Assembly (NCBI RefSeq): GCF_037076455.1
Contig: NZ_AP028679.1
Span: forward strand, 573,501-637,500
DNA length: 64,000 nt
Direction: 5' to 3'
From: Desulfoferula mesophila
GTDB lineage: Bacteria; Desulfobacterota; Desulfarculia; Desulfarculales; Desulfarculaceae
The notes under the pieces are model-generated. The model was not told the origin of the DNA, made no database searches, and saw nothing but the letters and a program-made list of their open reading frames with translations. The position numbers and the translations under genes were made by a program. Of the stretch, positions 8,138 through 17,276 are shown piece by piece (position 1 is the stretch's first letter; each line of letters opens with the position of its first letter).

Positions 8138-9286
8138 TTGACGCCAACCGATGATCTGCTGTCCCTTTGCCGCGCCTGGTTGCATAACGGCGAGGCCCCC
8201 GTAGCCCGGATTCAAGACTGGGCCGCCTTGCGCGGCCTGGCCGCCCCCCACCGGCTGCATCCCCTGATCTATCGCCAACTCGCGGTCCAGGCCGAGGAGG
8301 TGCCCGCGATCGAGTTGGCTTGGTGGGCCCAAAAGGCCCGCATGATCACCCTGGACAATCTCAAAAGAACCGCTGAGCTGGTGCGGGTGGTGCTGCTCAT
8401 GCGGGAGCGGGGCCTCGAGCCGGTGCCGGTAAAGGGCCCTTGCCTGTCCCTGGAGCTATACCGCGACGTCTCCTTTAGGGAGTTCAGCGATCTCGACCTG
8501 TTGATTCCCCAGGACCAGGCGTTGCCGGCCCTCGCCTGTCTGCACGAGGCGGGTTATGTGATCGACGACGGGACGGATCATCCGCCTGAGGCCCAGCAAT
8601 GGCCCGCTTACCTCACGGGGCAACGCGGCGAAATTCCCCTGGTCAACCGGGACAACCTGATCCAGGTCGACCTCCACTGGCGCATGCTGTCGTTGATCGC
8701 CGGAGGCGACGACGACTGGTCCCTCCGGCTCAGCCCGGAGCCTCTCCAATTGGCCGGGCATGCAATCCCCCGGCTCGCCACCGACTACCTCCTGGTCTAC
8801 CTGGCCCTGCATGGTTTCAAGCACGGCTGGAATCGCCTGGCCTGGCTGGTGGATCTGGCAATGCTGCTTGTCCGGGCCCCGGACTGGGATCTGGCCGCCC
8901 TGCGCGGCTCTTTCTTGGGTGACACCCAGAACATGCTGATTTTCCTGTCATGTCTGTGCCTGGTCGAGTCTCTTTTGGGAGTGCCGCTCAACCCGGGGCT
9001 GCAAGAGGATGCCCTCTGCCGAGAGTTGATGCCCAAGGCGCGGGAGTTGGCCCAGGCCGTGGGCCAGGGCATCTACGAAAGCCGGGGGCGCGAACCCGGC
9101 CAGGCCAGCCTGCTGAAATATCAACTCATGGCCTGCCCCAACCTGGGGGCCAAGGCGCAATGCCTGATGAGGCTGGCCAACGCCGTGGGATTCGAGGAGG
9201 TGCGCACCCTGGGCTTGCCCAAGGGGCTGCGCCTATTGTATTACCCCTATCGCTGGTGCCGCCTGATCGCCAAGCCGTTGCGATAA
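8138..9286 (+). CDS. PF14907-type nucleotidyltransferase-family protein
   Basis: The 382-residue product matches the uncharacterised nucleotidyltransferase family: after an N-terminal helical part comes VPVKGPCLSLELYRDVS and, near residues 115-122, EFSDLDLLIP, where the DLD acidic pair is the expected metal site. Later segments (QVDLHWRM; a helical part with HGFKHGWNRLAWLVDL) are typical. Members occur in RiPP clusters such as paeninodin-type lasso peptides and in glycan loci, usually beside HprK-like and PqqD-like genes as here. Translation begins at TTG, with GAGG ten bases upstream; no ATG fits. Donor and acceptor are unknown. Confidence 0.8.
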   Translation: MTPTDDLLSLCRAWLHNGEAPVARIQDWAALRGLAAPHRLHPLIYRQLAVQAEEVPAIELAWWAQKARMITLDNLKRTAELVRVVLLMRERGLEPVPVKGPCLSLELYRDVSFREFSDLDLLIPQDQALPALACLHEAGYVIDDGTDHPPEAQQWPAYLTGQRGEIPLVNRDNLIQVDLHWRMLSLIAGGDDDWSLRLSPEPLQLAGHAIPRLATDYLLVYLALHGFKHGWNRLAWLVDLAMLLVRAPDWDLAALRGSFLGDTQNMLIFLSCLCLVESLLGVPLNPGLQEDALCRELMPKARELAQAVGQGIYESRGREPGQASLLKYQLMACPNLGAKAQCLMRLANAVGFEEVRTLGLPKGLRLLYYPYRWCRLIAKPLR

Positions 9287-9340
9287 GCGCTCGGCCCGGC
9301 GTATTGGGGCCCGGCATCACCTCCTCCGCGGATATTGGCC

Positions 9341-10219
9341 ATGCATGGAGCCATCCTAGTAGGCACATACCATAAAACCGGTACCGTGTGGCTGCTCTGC
9401 GTGTTCAGGGAGTTGGCCCGCAAGCTTTCGGTTCCGTTTTATGATGTCTCCAGCGATTTCATGCCCTCCGAGGAGCAATTGGCGCAAGCGCTCCGTAAGA
9501 TCGGGGCGGAGCGGATTCCCTGCATTGTTTTCGACGGCCATTGCCGCTTCGTTCCCGGGTCCATCGACGCCGGATGGTTCAAGGGGATCAGGATGATCCG
9601 CGACCCCCGGGACGTGGTGGTCTCCAGCGCCAGATATCACGCTTGGTCACGGGAAGAATGGCTCCACCGGCCCAAGGACTCTTTCGGGGGCTTGTCTTAC
9701 CAGCAACAGCTGAATTCCTATCGGGAGCTGGATGACAAGCTCTTGTTCGAGATGAGGCATTCAGCCAAACACACCATCTTGCAGATGCTCAATTTCCGGG
9801 GGGGCGGGGTGTTCGCCACCGTGAGGTACGAGGATCTGATCACCGACTACCGCCTGGAGTTGTGGCACCGGGTGCTGGCCCATCTCGGGCTGAGCGGAGA
9901 CCTGGTGCCCTTGGCGGACCAGGCCTTTCTGGACAACACCATCTTCGGCAACCAGGGTTTGCTCGAGCAAGAGCACGTGCAAAACGGCAAGCCCCGGCAG
10001 TACGAGAAGGTTTTCAGCCAGGCGGTGGCCAAGCGGTTCGCCCAAAGGTTTCCCGGCGTGGCCGCCGACCTGGGCTATCCGGCGCAAGAGGAGCCCTTGA
10101 GCCTGGCGGCGCGTTACTACAAGTATGCCAACCGCCACTACTACGACCTGAGCAGGCTGAAGGCTCTCGGGTGGAAGCTGCTGAAAAAGGCGAACCATTG
10201 CACTCGGCCCCGCTATTGA
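9341..10219 (+). CDS. Sulfotransferase-domain protein
   Basis: The 292-residue product contains the PAPS-binding signatures of the PF00685 superfamily: the 5'-phosphosulfate loop GTYHKTGTVWL right at the N-terminus, and the 3'-phosphate motif RMIRDPRDVVVSSARYHAW about residues 85-103. The late segment around GKPRQYEKVFSQ fits the second PAPS contact. It should transfer sulfate from PAPS to a hydroxyl or amine of a glycan, lipid or peptide. The ATG at 9341 has no strong ribosome site; an in-frame TTG two codons earlier is possible. It converges with the HprK-like gene. Confidence 0.85.
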   Translation: MHGAILVGTYHKTGTVWLLCVFRELARKLSVPFYDVSSDFMPSEEQLAQALRKIGAERIPCIVFDGHCRFVPGSIDAGWFKGIRMIRDPRDVVVSSARYHAWSREEWLHRPKDSFGGLSYQQQLNSYRELDDKLLFEMRHSAKHTILQMLNFRGGGVFATVRYEDLITDYRLELWHRVLAHLGLSGDLVPLADQAFLDNTIFGNQGLLEQEHVQNGKPRQYEKVFSQAVAKRFAQRFPGVAADLGYPAQEEPLSLAARYYKYANRHYYDLSRLKALGWKLLKKANHCTRPRY

Positions 10220-10246
10220 GCCGCCCGCTTCGTCCGGCACGCCCGG

Positions 10247-11368
10247 TTAAGAACTATTGGCTATAAAGCGCCGGATCGTCTCGGCCACCCCGGCCAGGTC
10301 GCGGCCCAGCCGCAAGCTGTAACAAGGCACCCTTTGCACCAACTCGGCTATGTTGCGCAGGGACTGTCGGCCGGAACCCGGCAGTTGGAAAATGGTGCTG
10401 GGAGCCAGGGCGGCCAAACCGGCGGCTGGGCCGGCAGGCAAGATTTTGGTGTGCTCCTGGTCCATCACCACGGGGATCAGGATCGCCTTGAGGGGGCTCT
10501 GGGCAATGATTTGGCCATCGAAATCGCCGTGCAGGAAAAGCATGGCCTTTTCGCTGTCCAGGCGCTCGGCGTTGACCAGGTGGGGCGTCAACTGGGGGAA
10601 CCTGGCCAAGTCGGCGGGACCCTTGAGCTTGGCCGTATTGTATAGGCTGAACACCCGCGGTTCTTCGCGCGTGTCGATGAGGGTGTAGTCGTCCCCCAAA
10701 TACTGCAAGCCGGCGTTGAGGCAGGCCAGGCAGGTGGTGGATTTGCCGCTGCCCCCCTTGCCCACGATCAAAACGGACTTGCCGTCCACGCCCACCGCCC
10801 CGCCGTGGGCGAACTGATAGCCCTGGCTGGCGGTCCACCAACTCAGGATGCTGCGCATGGGAGAGCCGGTTTCGTGCCAGGGAACCTCGGCGGCGTCGTT
10901 GGCCCAATAGATGGCGCGCCGGTTTTTCACGTCTAGCAGACTGAAAATGTTGGGCCCGGGATGGAACGCGGCCATGAAGTCGTCTTCCAGCAGGCCTTTC
11001 AACTCGCCGCGCGAGTTCAGGTAGTAGTACCAATGCCAGCTGAAGGTGCGCATCAGGCCTTCCAGGGCCACCATGGGCCGGCTGGTGAGCGACTTCAAGT
11101 CCCAGGCCATGATGGTCAATTCCGGCTGGTCCACCGGCGCCACGGCCAGATGTTCCAAGGCCGGGGTGATGAGCGGCTGCAAGGCGTCCCCGGCGAAACA
11201 CAGCTTGAGCTGGTCCCGGCCGATGGCATAGTGGTGCTCCACCACGCCACGTTCCTCCCGCAGGGCCTCAAAGCCCGCCAGCGCCAGGGCGAACAGCGCG
11301 TCGAATTCGTTTTTGGATGAAGCCGCCACCGGATCAGCTAGTTGGCGTCCGAGCCCTTGTTGGGCCAT
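10247..11368 (-). CDS. HprK-related kinase-like ATP-binding protein
   Basis: The C-terminal half carries a P-loop like that of HPr kinase: HGGAVGVDGKSVLIVGKGGSGKST near residues 190-208 has Walker A GKGGSGKST, followed by YLGDDYTLID, where the paired Asp is the catalytic/metal motif. The first 180 residues are unlike HPrK and may bind the substrate. Relatives in lasso clusters phosphorylate the precursor peptide; others belong to HPr-related systems with a PqqD partner. The gene overlaps the end of the PqqD-like gene by 31 bp, so the two are surely co-expressed. A GTG at 11326 is an alternative start. Confidence 0.75.
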   Translation of the reverse strand: MAQQGLGRQLADPVAASSKNEFDALFALALAGFEALREERGVVEHHYAIGRDQLKLCFAGDALQPLITPALEHLAVAPVDQPELTIMAWDLKSLTSRPMVALEGLMRTFSWHWYYYLNSRGELKGLLEDDFMAAFHPGPNIFSLLDVKNRRAIYWANDAAEVPWHETGSPMRSILSWWTASQGYQFAHGGAVGVDGKSVLIVGKGGSGKSTTCLACLNAGLQYLGDDYTLIDTREEPRVFSLYNTAKLKGPADLARFPQLTPHLVNAERLDSEKAMLFLHGDFDGQIIAQSPLKAILIPVVMDQEHTKILPAGPAAGLAALAPSTIFQLPGSGRQSLRNIAELVQRVPCYSLRLGRDLAGVAETIRRFIANSS

Positions 11369-11775
11369 CCGGTGTCATCGACTTCGTGCACCGGATCGAT
11401 CAACAACAACTCTTGCATGTCGCTGTAGGTCTCTATGGTCGGGGGAGCATAGGCGCTTTCCAGGGACTGGGTGTCCAACGCGAGGCCCGCCGCGTCCTGC
11501 CCCGCCTGGCCGTCCTCTATCAGCTCCTCCATGCGCAACCTGGCTATGAAATCGCCAACGTCTTTTTTAAGCTCTTCCACGGACCGGCCATAATGCTCGG
11601 CGAGACATTGGGTTATCCGCTCTTCGCCGGCGCCCGTTTCGATTAGCTTCCAGATGGCGGTGCCCACGCCCCGTAGGCTGTAATAATTGCCGGTGGCCAG
11701 ATGCACGATCACGGTCTCACCGGCGATAGTTTCCGAATGAACGTCGAATCCTTTGATCTGCAAGCTCATAGACAT
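11338..11775 (-). CDS. PqqD-like peptide-binding protein with leader-like C-terminal tail
   Basis: Residues 1 to about 88 form a PqqD/RRE-like domain: TVIVHLATGNYYSLRGVGTAIW, then helices with a LIE..A motif and the VEELKKDVGDFIARL helix. RREs bind RiPP leader peptides. Residues 89-145 are extra: a linker, Y109-x-x-P112-x-I114, then YSDMQELLLIDPVHEVDD and GWP near the end. Y-x-x-P-x-L is the recognition motif of lasso-peptide leaders, so this tail could be a fused leader or core, or an intramolecular regulator. The ATG at 11775 has AAAGGA upstream. It overlaps the HprK-like gene. Substrate peptide not found nearby. Confidence 0.75.
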   Translation of the reverse strand: MSMSLQIKGFDVHSETIAGETVIVHLATGNYYSLRGVGTAIWKLIETGAGEERITQCLAEHYGRSVEELKKDVGDFIARLRMEELIEDGQAGQDAAGLALDTQSLESAYAPPTIETYSDMQELLLIDPVHEVDDTGWPNKGSDAN

Positions 11776-12137
11776 GGGGCATCCTTTTGAAACGTTGTCC
11801 AACTGCGTTGCATGGCCCGGCGTCGCTGCCGGGCGGAGCATGGCAACAATCCAGTGTCCACGCCCTCCAATCCGTCAAACGGTTGGGCGGCTCGGAGGCT
11901 GATTGGGCAGGCAGATTATCCGCTACGCGGCGAGACGCCAGCTATGCCTCTAAATCGGCCTTGTCGGAAAACAACGGGCCTAAAGGAGGCGGACCAGTAG
12001 CCATAATCACTATCAGAATACTTTAGTCGCGCCGGGTTATCCAGAAAAACCGATAGGCTTGTGTAGTGAGGAGCGCCATAAATTGCAGGCTTGGGTGGAG
12101 CGCCTTGGCGGTCGGGGATTTTTGCCGCGGGCGGAAC
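11776..12137. other. Intergenic region upstream of the PqqD-like gene
   Basis: No gene with supporting features. I looked on both strands for a short precursor-like frame. The only candidate is a 20-codon minus-strand frame, MATGPPPLGPLFSDKADLEA, near 11940-12002. It has no ribosome site and is not convincing. A promoter for the PqqD/HprK pair should lie here, but no clear -35/-10 pair stands out. Confidence 0.4.
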
Positions 12138-13310
12138 TCAACCGGCGAGGCAATCGTCCAATTTGGCCAGGATGATGCGCCAGTCGTAGCGCTGCTCCAC
12201 CAACTCGCGCCCGCCGTGACGTAGGGCCTCCCGCCTGGGGCGGTCGTCCAGCAGCTCGAGCACCGCCCGGGCAAAGGCCTCCGGCTGATCCTCCACCAGC
12301 AAATGCCGCCCGTGGGCCACCTGTAACCCGGCGCAACCCAGGCTGGTGCTCACTACCGGCAGGCCCATGGCCATGGCGTGCAGGATTTTCAGACGGGTTC
12401 CGCCCCCCAGGCGCAAGGGCACGACGGTCAGGGCGCATTGTTCGGCCACGCGTTCCATGCTGGGCGGGTTGGAAACCACTTGGATGCCGGGGGCGCCGTG
12501 CAAGCGCCTGATCTCCGGCGTGGGGTCGCGGCCCGCGATGATTAACCGCACCCGGCTGTCGGCTTGATGGATAAGGGGCAGGATGCGCTCGGAAAAATAC
12601 AGGGCCGCGTCGACGTTGGGAAAGTAGCTCATCGAGCCCATGAACAGGATGTCGCGGGAGTTGGCTTGCTCGATCAGCGGGATGGATTCCACGGAGACGC
12701 CGTTTTCGATCACCACGGTTTTGCCGCGTTGGCAACGTTCGTCGATTACGGATTTATCCTCCCGGCTTACCGTTAAGCGCAGCGGAAATCTTGGCCAAAC
12801 CTTATCTTCATAGGCGGCCATATGCATCTTGGCCGCGTATAGTTTCCAGTCAACTATCTTTTGGGGTTTGCCTGTAATATCCGGTGGTGAAACCGCGGCT
12901 TGTCCCATGATTTCCGACTCGATATTGTGCTCGGCCAAAACGCTGGGGCCGGCATCGAAAAGCGGCTGATATTGCGAGGTGTATATGTGCTCGAACATTA
13001 TCGCGTCGTAGGTGTTTTTGGCCGCCCGCACCAAGGCCCTTTCCAGGGACCGGGAACAGTGGTGCAGAACCAGCACCGGCAGGTTGGCATTCTCGCCGGG
13101 GGGCGGCTGAAACACCGAACGTACAATTAGGTTAACTTCGCGGCAGTACTTTTGTATACTATCGGCATGCTCGGCTTCGGCGGGCTCGGACAAACAGACC
13201 AGGTCCAAATCGTGCCGTTGCCCCAGGTAGCGTATCTCCTCCCACATCCTTATTCTGCCGCCCGAATTGGGAGGATAAGGCAAATAGGGGGCTATCATTA
13301 ATATTTTCAT
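12138..13310 (-). CDS. Glycosyltransferase, GT4-like fold
   Basis: The 390-residue product opens with MKILMIAPYLPYPPNSGGR, the usual N-terminal strand and glycine-rich turn of GT-B enzymes that extend surface glycans. The donor-binding half has DILFMGSMSYFPNVDAALYF, VRLIIAGRDPTPEI and VVPLRLGGGTRLKILHAMAMGLPVVS, the latter being the nucleotide-sugar site. It resembles the sugar transferases seen in exopolysaccharide loci. The ATG faces the TPR-glycosyltransferase gene on the other strand only 24 bp away. Sugar and acceptor are not predictable. Confidence 0.85.
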   Translation of the reverse strand: MKILMIAPYLPYPPNSGGRIRMWEEIRYLGQRHDLDLVCLSEPAEAEHADSIQKYCREVNLIVRSVFQPPPGENANLPVLVLHHCSRSLERALVRAAKNTYDAIMFEHIYTSQYQPLFDAGPSVLAEHNIESEIMGQAAVSPPDITGKPQKIVDWKLYAAKMHMAAYEDKVWPRFPLRLTVSREDKSVIDERCQRGKTVVIENGVSVESIPLIEQANSRDILFMGSMSYFPNVDAALYFSERILPLIHQADSRVRLIIAGRDPTPEIRRLHGAPGIQVVSNPPSMERVAEQCALTVVPLRLGGGTRLKILHAMAMGLPVVSTSLGCAGLQVAHGRHLLVEDQPEAFARAVLELLDDRPRREALRHGGRELVEQRYDWRIILAKLDDCLAG

Positions 13311-13334
13311 TTAACGGTCTTGGATGTCTAGCGC

Positions 13335-14729
13335 ATGACGGAGCACAGCAAACGGCCGGACACAATTGAGCACTTATATCACCTCGGCAACATATGGCGT
13401 CTGAAGGGAAACATCGCTAACGCGGAGTTGAATTACCAACAGATACTAGCACAGGACCCCACCTTTGTTAAGGCGTATGAAAGGCTGGGTTTGCTGATGC
13501 TGGTAAGCGGCCAGGTAAAAAAAGCTCGGGAATATTATGCCCGAGCCCTGGAGTTGGACCCTCAGGATTTTATCGTAAGCAAATATCTCGAATATGTCGA
13601 CAGCCTGTTGCAATCGAGCCAAGCCAACTCGCAAATGCCCACGGTCACCGGCGGCCGGGAAGACTCACCCAGCAACCCCGCGGGCAAGATATGCCTGGAT
13701 CAGCGCATTTCCTGGTCCCATCACCGTAGCGGCTGGGGGCCGGCCGTCAAGGCGCTCAGCCCTTTGCACAATGCCAAAGGGGTGATGTTGGACACGGCCA
13801 TCGAGGCCAATTTCGGTCACAGCCAATGGAAGGATTGGGTGAATCCGCCAGAGGTGCTGGAGCAGATGAAAAAGGACGGCACCTTCCAGGCCCTGGCCAC
13901 CTCCGAGGAAAAGGGCCTGGTGCCCTACACCGAGCCGTGGGTCGGTTTCATCCACGATCCCCATGAAATGCCCGAGTGGTATGAATATCAATTGGCTCCC
14001 CAGAGTATTTTCAAAAAGCCGGTTTGGCGAAAAAGCCTGGACCACTGCCGGGGGCTGTTCACCCTTTCGAGCCATCTGAAAGGCTGGGTCCAACAACAGA
14101 CCGGCAAACCGGTCTCCAGCCTGTTGCACCCCACCGAGACGCCCGAGGTCCGCTTCGATTTCGGGCGCTTCATGGACAACCGGCAAAAGCTGGTGGTGCA
14201 GATCGGCAACTGGCTGCGCAGCCACGTGGCCATCCGGCGCCTGCCGCTAATAAAGGGCAATCCCCTGGGCTACGGGAAAGCCTTCCTGGAGCCGTCGCCC
14301 GGTTTTCTGGCCGCCATCGAGGAAATAGTGCGGCGGGAAAAGGCGCATTATGGCGTGGAGATCGAACCGGAGTACGCGGCCAACACCCAGGCCCTGCGGC
14401 CCCTGCCCAATGCCGAATACGACGAGCTGCTGGCACAAAACCTGGTGTTTCTCTATCTGTTCGATAGCGCGGCCAACAACACCATAGTAGAGTGCATAGC
14501 CCGGGCCACGCCCCTGCTGGTAAACCCCTTGCCGGCGGTGCGGGAGTATCTGGGGGACGCTTATCCGCTGTACTACGACACCCTGGAAGAGGCGGCCCAA
14601 AAGGCGCTCGACCTGGAGCTCGTAAAAAAGGCGCACGACTATCTGGCGCACAGCGGGGTGCAAGACAAGATCACCTGGGATTACTTCCTGGACAGCTTTA
14701 AAAACAGCGCGGTATACAGGTCGTTATAG
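13335..14729 (+). CDS. TPR protein with C-terminal glycosyltransferase-like domain
   Basis: The 464-residue product starts with about 95 residues of TPR-type helices (HLYHLGNIWRLKGNIANAELNYQQIL; AYERLGLLMLVSGQVKKAREYYARALELDP). A linker leads to a GT-B-like domain whose end, FDSAANNTIVECIARATPLLVNPLPAVREYLG, resembles the donor site of group 1 glycosyltransferases. The segment WVGFIHDPHEMPEWYEY suggests an acceptor-side pocket. TPR-glycosyltransferase fusions often modify proteins. The start codon is fixed by the TPR beginning at once. Likely first gene of a plus-strand set with the GT2 and ABC genes. Confidence 0.7.
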   Translation: MTEHSKRPDTIEHLYHLGNIWRLKGNIANAELNYQQILAQDPTFVKAYERLGLLMLVSGQVKKAREYYARALELDPQDFIVSKYLEYVDSLLQSSQANSQMPTVTGGREDSPSNPAGKICLDQRISWSHHRSGWGPAVKALSPLHNAKGVMLDTAIEANFGHSQWKDWVNPPEVLEQMKKDGTFQALATSEEKGLVPYTEPWVGFIHDPHEMPEWYEYQLAPQSIFKKPVWRKSLDHCRGLFTLSSHLKGWVQQQTGKPVSSLLHPTETPEVRFDFGRFMDNRQKLVVQIGNWLRSHVAIRRLPLIKGNPLGYGKAFLEPSPGFLAAIEEIVRREKAHYGVEIEPEYAANTQALRPLPNAEYDELLAQNLVFLYLFDSAANNTIVECIARATPLLVNPLPAVREYLGDAYPLYYDTLEEAAQKALDLELVKKAHDYLAHSGVQDKITWDYFLDSFKNSAVYRSL

Positions 14730-14731
14730 CC

Positions 14732-15448
14732 ATGCCTTCCCTAGCTCCTCTCCATGACACCAGCGTGATCATCCCCGCCTACAACGCCGGGAAATACCTG
14801 GCCGAGGCCATCGAGAGCGTTCTGGCGCAACAGCCACCGCCCCGGGAGATCATCGTGGTGAACGACGGCTCCACCGACGACACCGCCGCGGTGGCCCGGG
14901 GTTTCGAGCAAGTGACCTGCCTCCAGCAGGCCAATCAGGGCATCGCCGGGGCTCGCAACACGGGCATCGGAGCGGCCTCGGGGGAATTCCTGGCCTTTTT
15001 GGACGCCGACGACCTCTGGACCTCCGGCAAGCTGCAAGCCCAGTTCGCGGTGCTGGAGCAAAGGCCGGAGGTGGACATGGTCTTCGGCCTGGCGGAGCAG
15101 TTCTACAGCCCGGAGATGAGCCAGGTGCCGCAGGAGCCGCCGCCCATACAAAAAGGCATGGTGGCCGGCACCTGCCTGATCCGGCGCGCATCCTTCGAAA
15201 AGGTGGGGCTTTTCGACACCAGCTACGACGTGGGCGAGTTCATCGACTGGTACGCCAGGGCCCAGGAGCTGGGCTTGGTCAGCCACCTGGTGCCCCGGGT
15301 GCTTTTGCGGCGCCGCCTGCATACCACCAACACCGGCATCTTGCAGGGCGGCAAGCGCGCCGACTACGCGCGCCTGTTGAAGGCCGCCCTGGACCGCCGC
15401 CGGGCCCAAGCCGGCGGGCCGGCAACCTCCGACCCGGAAAAGGCTTAG
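14732..15448 (+). CDS. GT2-family glycosyltransferase
   Basis: The 238-residue product is a compact GT-A enzyme: VIIPAYNAGKYLAEAIESVL at the start, REIIVVNDGSTDDT for the nucleotide pocket, NQGIAGARNTGI, and FLAFLDADDLW containing the DxD metal motif. After the catalytic core come GTCLIRRASFEKVGLFDTSY and a short tail, with no membrane segment. It begins two bases after the TPR-glycosyltransferase gene and ends 13 bp before the ABC exporter, so the three are probably one unit. The sugar is unknown. Confidence 0.9.
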   Translation: MPSLAPLHDTSVIIPAYNAGKYLAEAIESVLAQQPPPREIIVVNDGSTDDTAAVARGFEQVTCLQQANQGIAGARNTGIGAASGEFLAFLDADDLWTSGKLQAQFAVLEQRPEVDMVFGLAEQFYSPEMSQVPQEPPPIQKGMVAGTCLIRRASFEKVGLFDTSYDVGEFIDWYARAQELGLVSHLVPRVLLRRRLHTTNTGILQGGKRADYARLLKAALDRRRAQAGGPATSDPEKA

Positions 15449-15461
15449 GGCCCGAAACACC

Positions 15462-17276
15462 ATGAACCAACCCGAAGCACAACCCGAGACGCGCAGCATC
15501 AAGAGCGCGGTGCTCTGGGCCCTGCGCCGCACCCGGGGCATCGACAAAAGGCTGCTCCTGCTGGTGCTGACCACCGGCCTGGTGCGCAGCCTCATCCCAC
15601 TGGGCCTGGCCCTGGCCGGGCGGGAGCTCATCAACGCCGTGGCCGCCGGTTCCCTGGAGCGGGCTTGGCCCTGGCTGGTGTTGAGCATGCTCCTGACCAT
15701 GGTCATGGCGTTAATGGTCTCGGTGTTCAATTTTTGCAGCCAATTGCTCAAGGACAAGCTGGACCTGGAGATCGTCTCCGACGTATTGCGCCGGGTGTCG
15801 CTCCTGGAGTTCGCCCTGCTGGAAAACAGGCAGTTCCAGGATGTGCTGCACCAGGTCCGCCAGAGCGCCGGGCTGCATTTTTCCATCTTCATCAACAACA
15901 CCATCCGGGTGGCCAGCAACGCCTTGATCGCCCTGGGCTTCGTGGTCATCATCACGGCCATCGCCCCGGTCTTTTTCCTGGTGGCGCTGCCGGTGGCCGT
16001 GGCCTACCTGTTGTTCAACCTGGTCCTGGCCCGCCGGGGATATCAGGAGGAAAAGGCCAACGTCTCCAAGTGGCGCTGGTCCCACTACTACGTGCGCATG
16101 CTGACCGAAGCCTCCTCCGCCTCGGAGATCAGGCTCCTGTCCCTGGGCCGCCTGTGCATCGATCGCTTCCGCGAGCTGGTGCTGGACATCATTGGGCGGC
16201 GCAAAGCGGTCTTGCGCCTCCAGTTGATCGGCGAGTTGGGGTTCACAGCCATCTTGGTAGCCGTGGTGTACTACTTCTTGTGGGACGTGGTGCAATACGC
16301 CCTGAAGGGCCGCCTCACCATCGGAGACCTGGTTATCTTCGCCGGGGCCGTGACCCAGGTGCGCACGCTGATGCAGGCCTCCATGAGCGGCGTGGGCGAA
16401 ATGCGCAAGAGCCTCTTCCATATTTCCGCCCTCATGTCCCTGTACGACTACGATCTGAAGCAGGAACCGGACGGCGGCCAGGTTCCGGAGCGCCGCACCG
16501 GGCGCATCGAGGTGCAGGGGGTGAGCTTCACCTATCCCGGCGGGGAGCGCCCGGCCCTCTGCGATATCAGCCTGAGCGTAGAACCGGGAGAGACCCTGGC
16601 CCTGGTGGGCGAGAACGGTACGGGCAAGTCCACCCTGGTCAAGCTGCTGGGCCGCTTGTACTCACCGGACCAGGGGCGCATCCTGGTGGACGGCCTGGAC
16701 CTGCGGCTTTGGCGAAGGGACGCGCTGCATCAACGCTTCTCCTTCGCCTTGCAATATTTCGGCCGCTACGAGGCCAGCGCCGCTGAGAACATCGCCTTTG
16801 GCAACTGGCTGGAGCTGGGCGGCAACCCCGAGAGGATCGAGCGGGTGGCCCGGGAAACCGGCATCCACGACATGCTCACCAGCCTGCCCAACGGCTACGA
16901 CACCAAGCTGGGTTGGCTGTTCGGCGAATACTCCCTGTCCGGCGGCCAGTGGCAGCAGATAGCCCTGGCCCGGGCCTTTTGCCGCCAGGACGCCATCCTG
17001 GTCTTGGACGAGCCCACCGCCCACCTCGACGCCATGACCGAATACCATATCTTCCAGCGCTTCAGCGAGATGGCCCGCAATCAGACCACCATCTTGATCT
17101 CCCACCGCTTCACCACGGTCAGCATGGCCGACCGGATCGCGGTTATGGAGCAGGGACGCATCGTGGAGCTGGGCGGCCACCGGGAGTTGCTGGCCCTGGG
17201 CGGGCGCTACGCCCGGATGTACAACCTGCAGGCGTCCCGGTTCATGCAGGACCCCCAGCCTGGGACCCCGGCCTAG
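15462..17276 (+). CDS. ABC exporter, fused membrane and ATPase domains
   Basis: The 604-residue product has an N-terminal exporter domain of about six transmembrane helices (residues about 25-320) and a C-terminal ATPase: Walker A GENGTGKST near 385, LSGGQWQQIALARAF near 492, Walker B ILVLDEPTAHLD near 512, and a switch His in ISHRF. No peptidase C39 domain is present, so any leader removal would need another protein. Lasso and other RiPP clusters carry a similar half-transporter. It runs directly into the next gene (stop and ATG adjacent). Substrate unknown; genes around it suggest a modified peptide or glycolipid. Confidence 0.9.
   Translation: MNQPEAQPETRSIKSAVLWALRRTRGIDKRLLLLVLTTGLVRSLIPLGLALAGRELINAVAAGSLERAWPWLVLSMLLTMVMALMVSVFNFCSQLLKDKLDLEIVSDVLRRVSLLEFALLENRQFQDVLHQVRQSAGLHFSIFINNTIRVASNALIALGFVVIITAIAPVFFLVALPVAVAYLLFNLVLARRGYQEEKANVSKWRWSHYYVRMLTEASSASEIRLLSLGRLCIDRFRELVLDIIGRRKAVLRLQLIGELGFTAILVAVVYYFLWDVVQYALKGRLTIGDLVIFAGAVTQVRTLMQASMSGVGEMRKSLFHISALMSLYDYDLKQEPDGGQVPERRTGRIEVQGVSFTYPGGERPALCDISLSVEPGETLALVGENGTGKSTLVKLLGRLYSPDQGRILVDGLDLRLWRRDALHQRFSFALQYFGRYEASAAENIAFGNWLELGGNPERIERVARETGIHDMLTSLPNGYDTKLGWLFGEYSLSGGQWQQIALARAFCRQDAILVLDEPTAHLDAMTEYHIFQRFSEMARNQTTILISHRFTTVSMADRIAVMEQGRIVELGGHRELLALGGRYARMYNLQASRFMQDPQPGTPA

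Noticed and set aside
11940-12002. A 20-codon frame as RiPP precursor for the PqqD/HprK pair
   Set aside because: It lacks a ribosome site, a leader motif and any sign of conservation.
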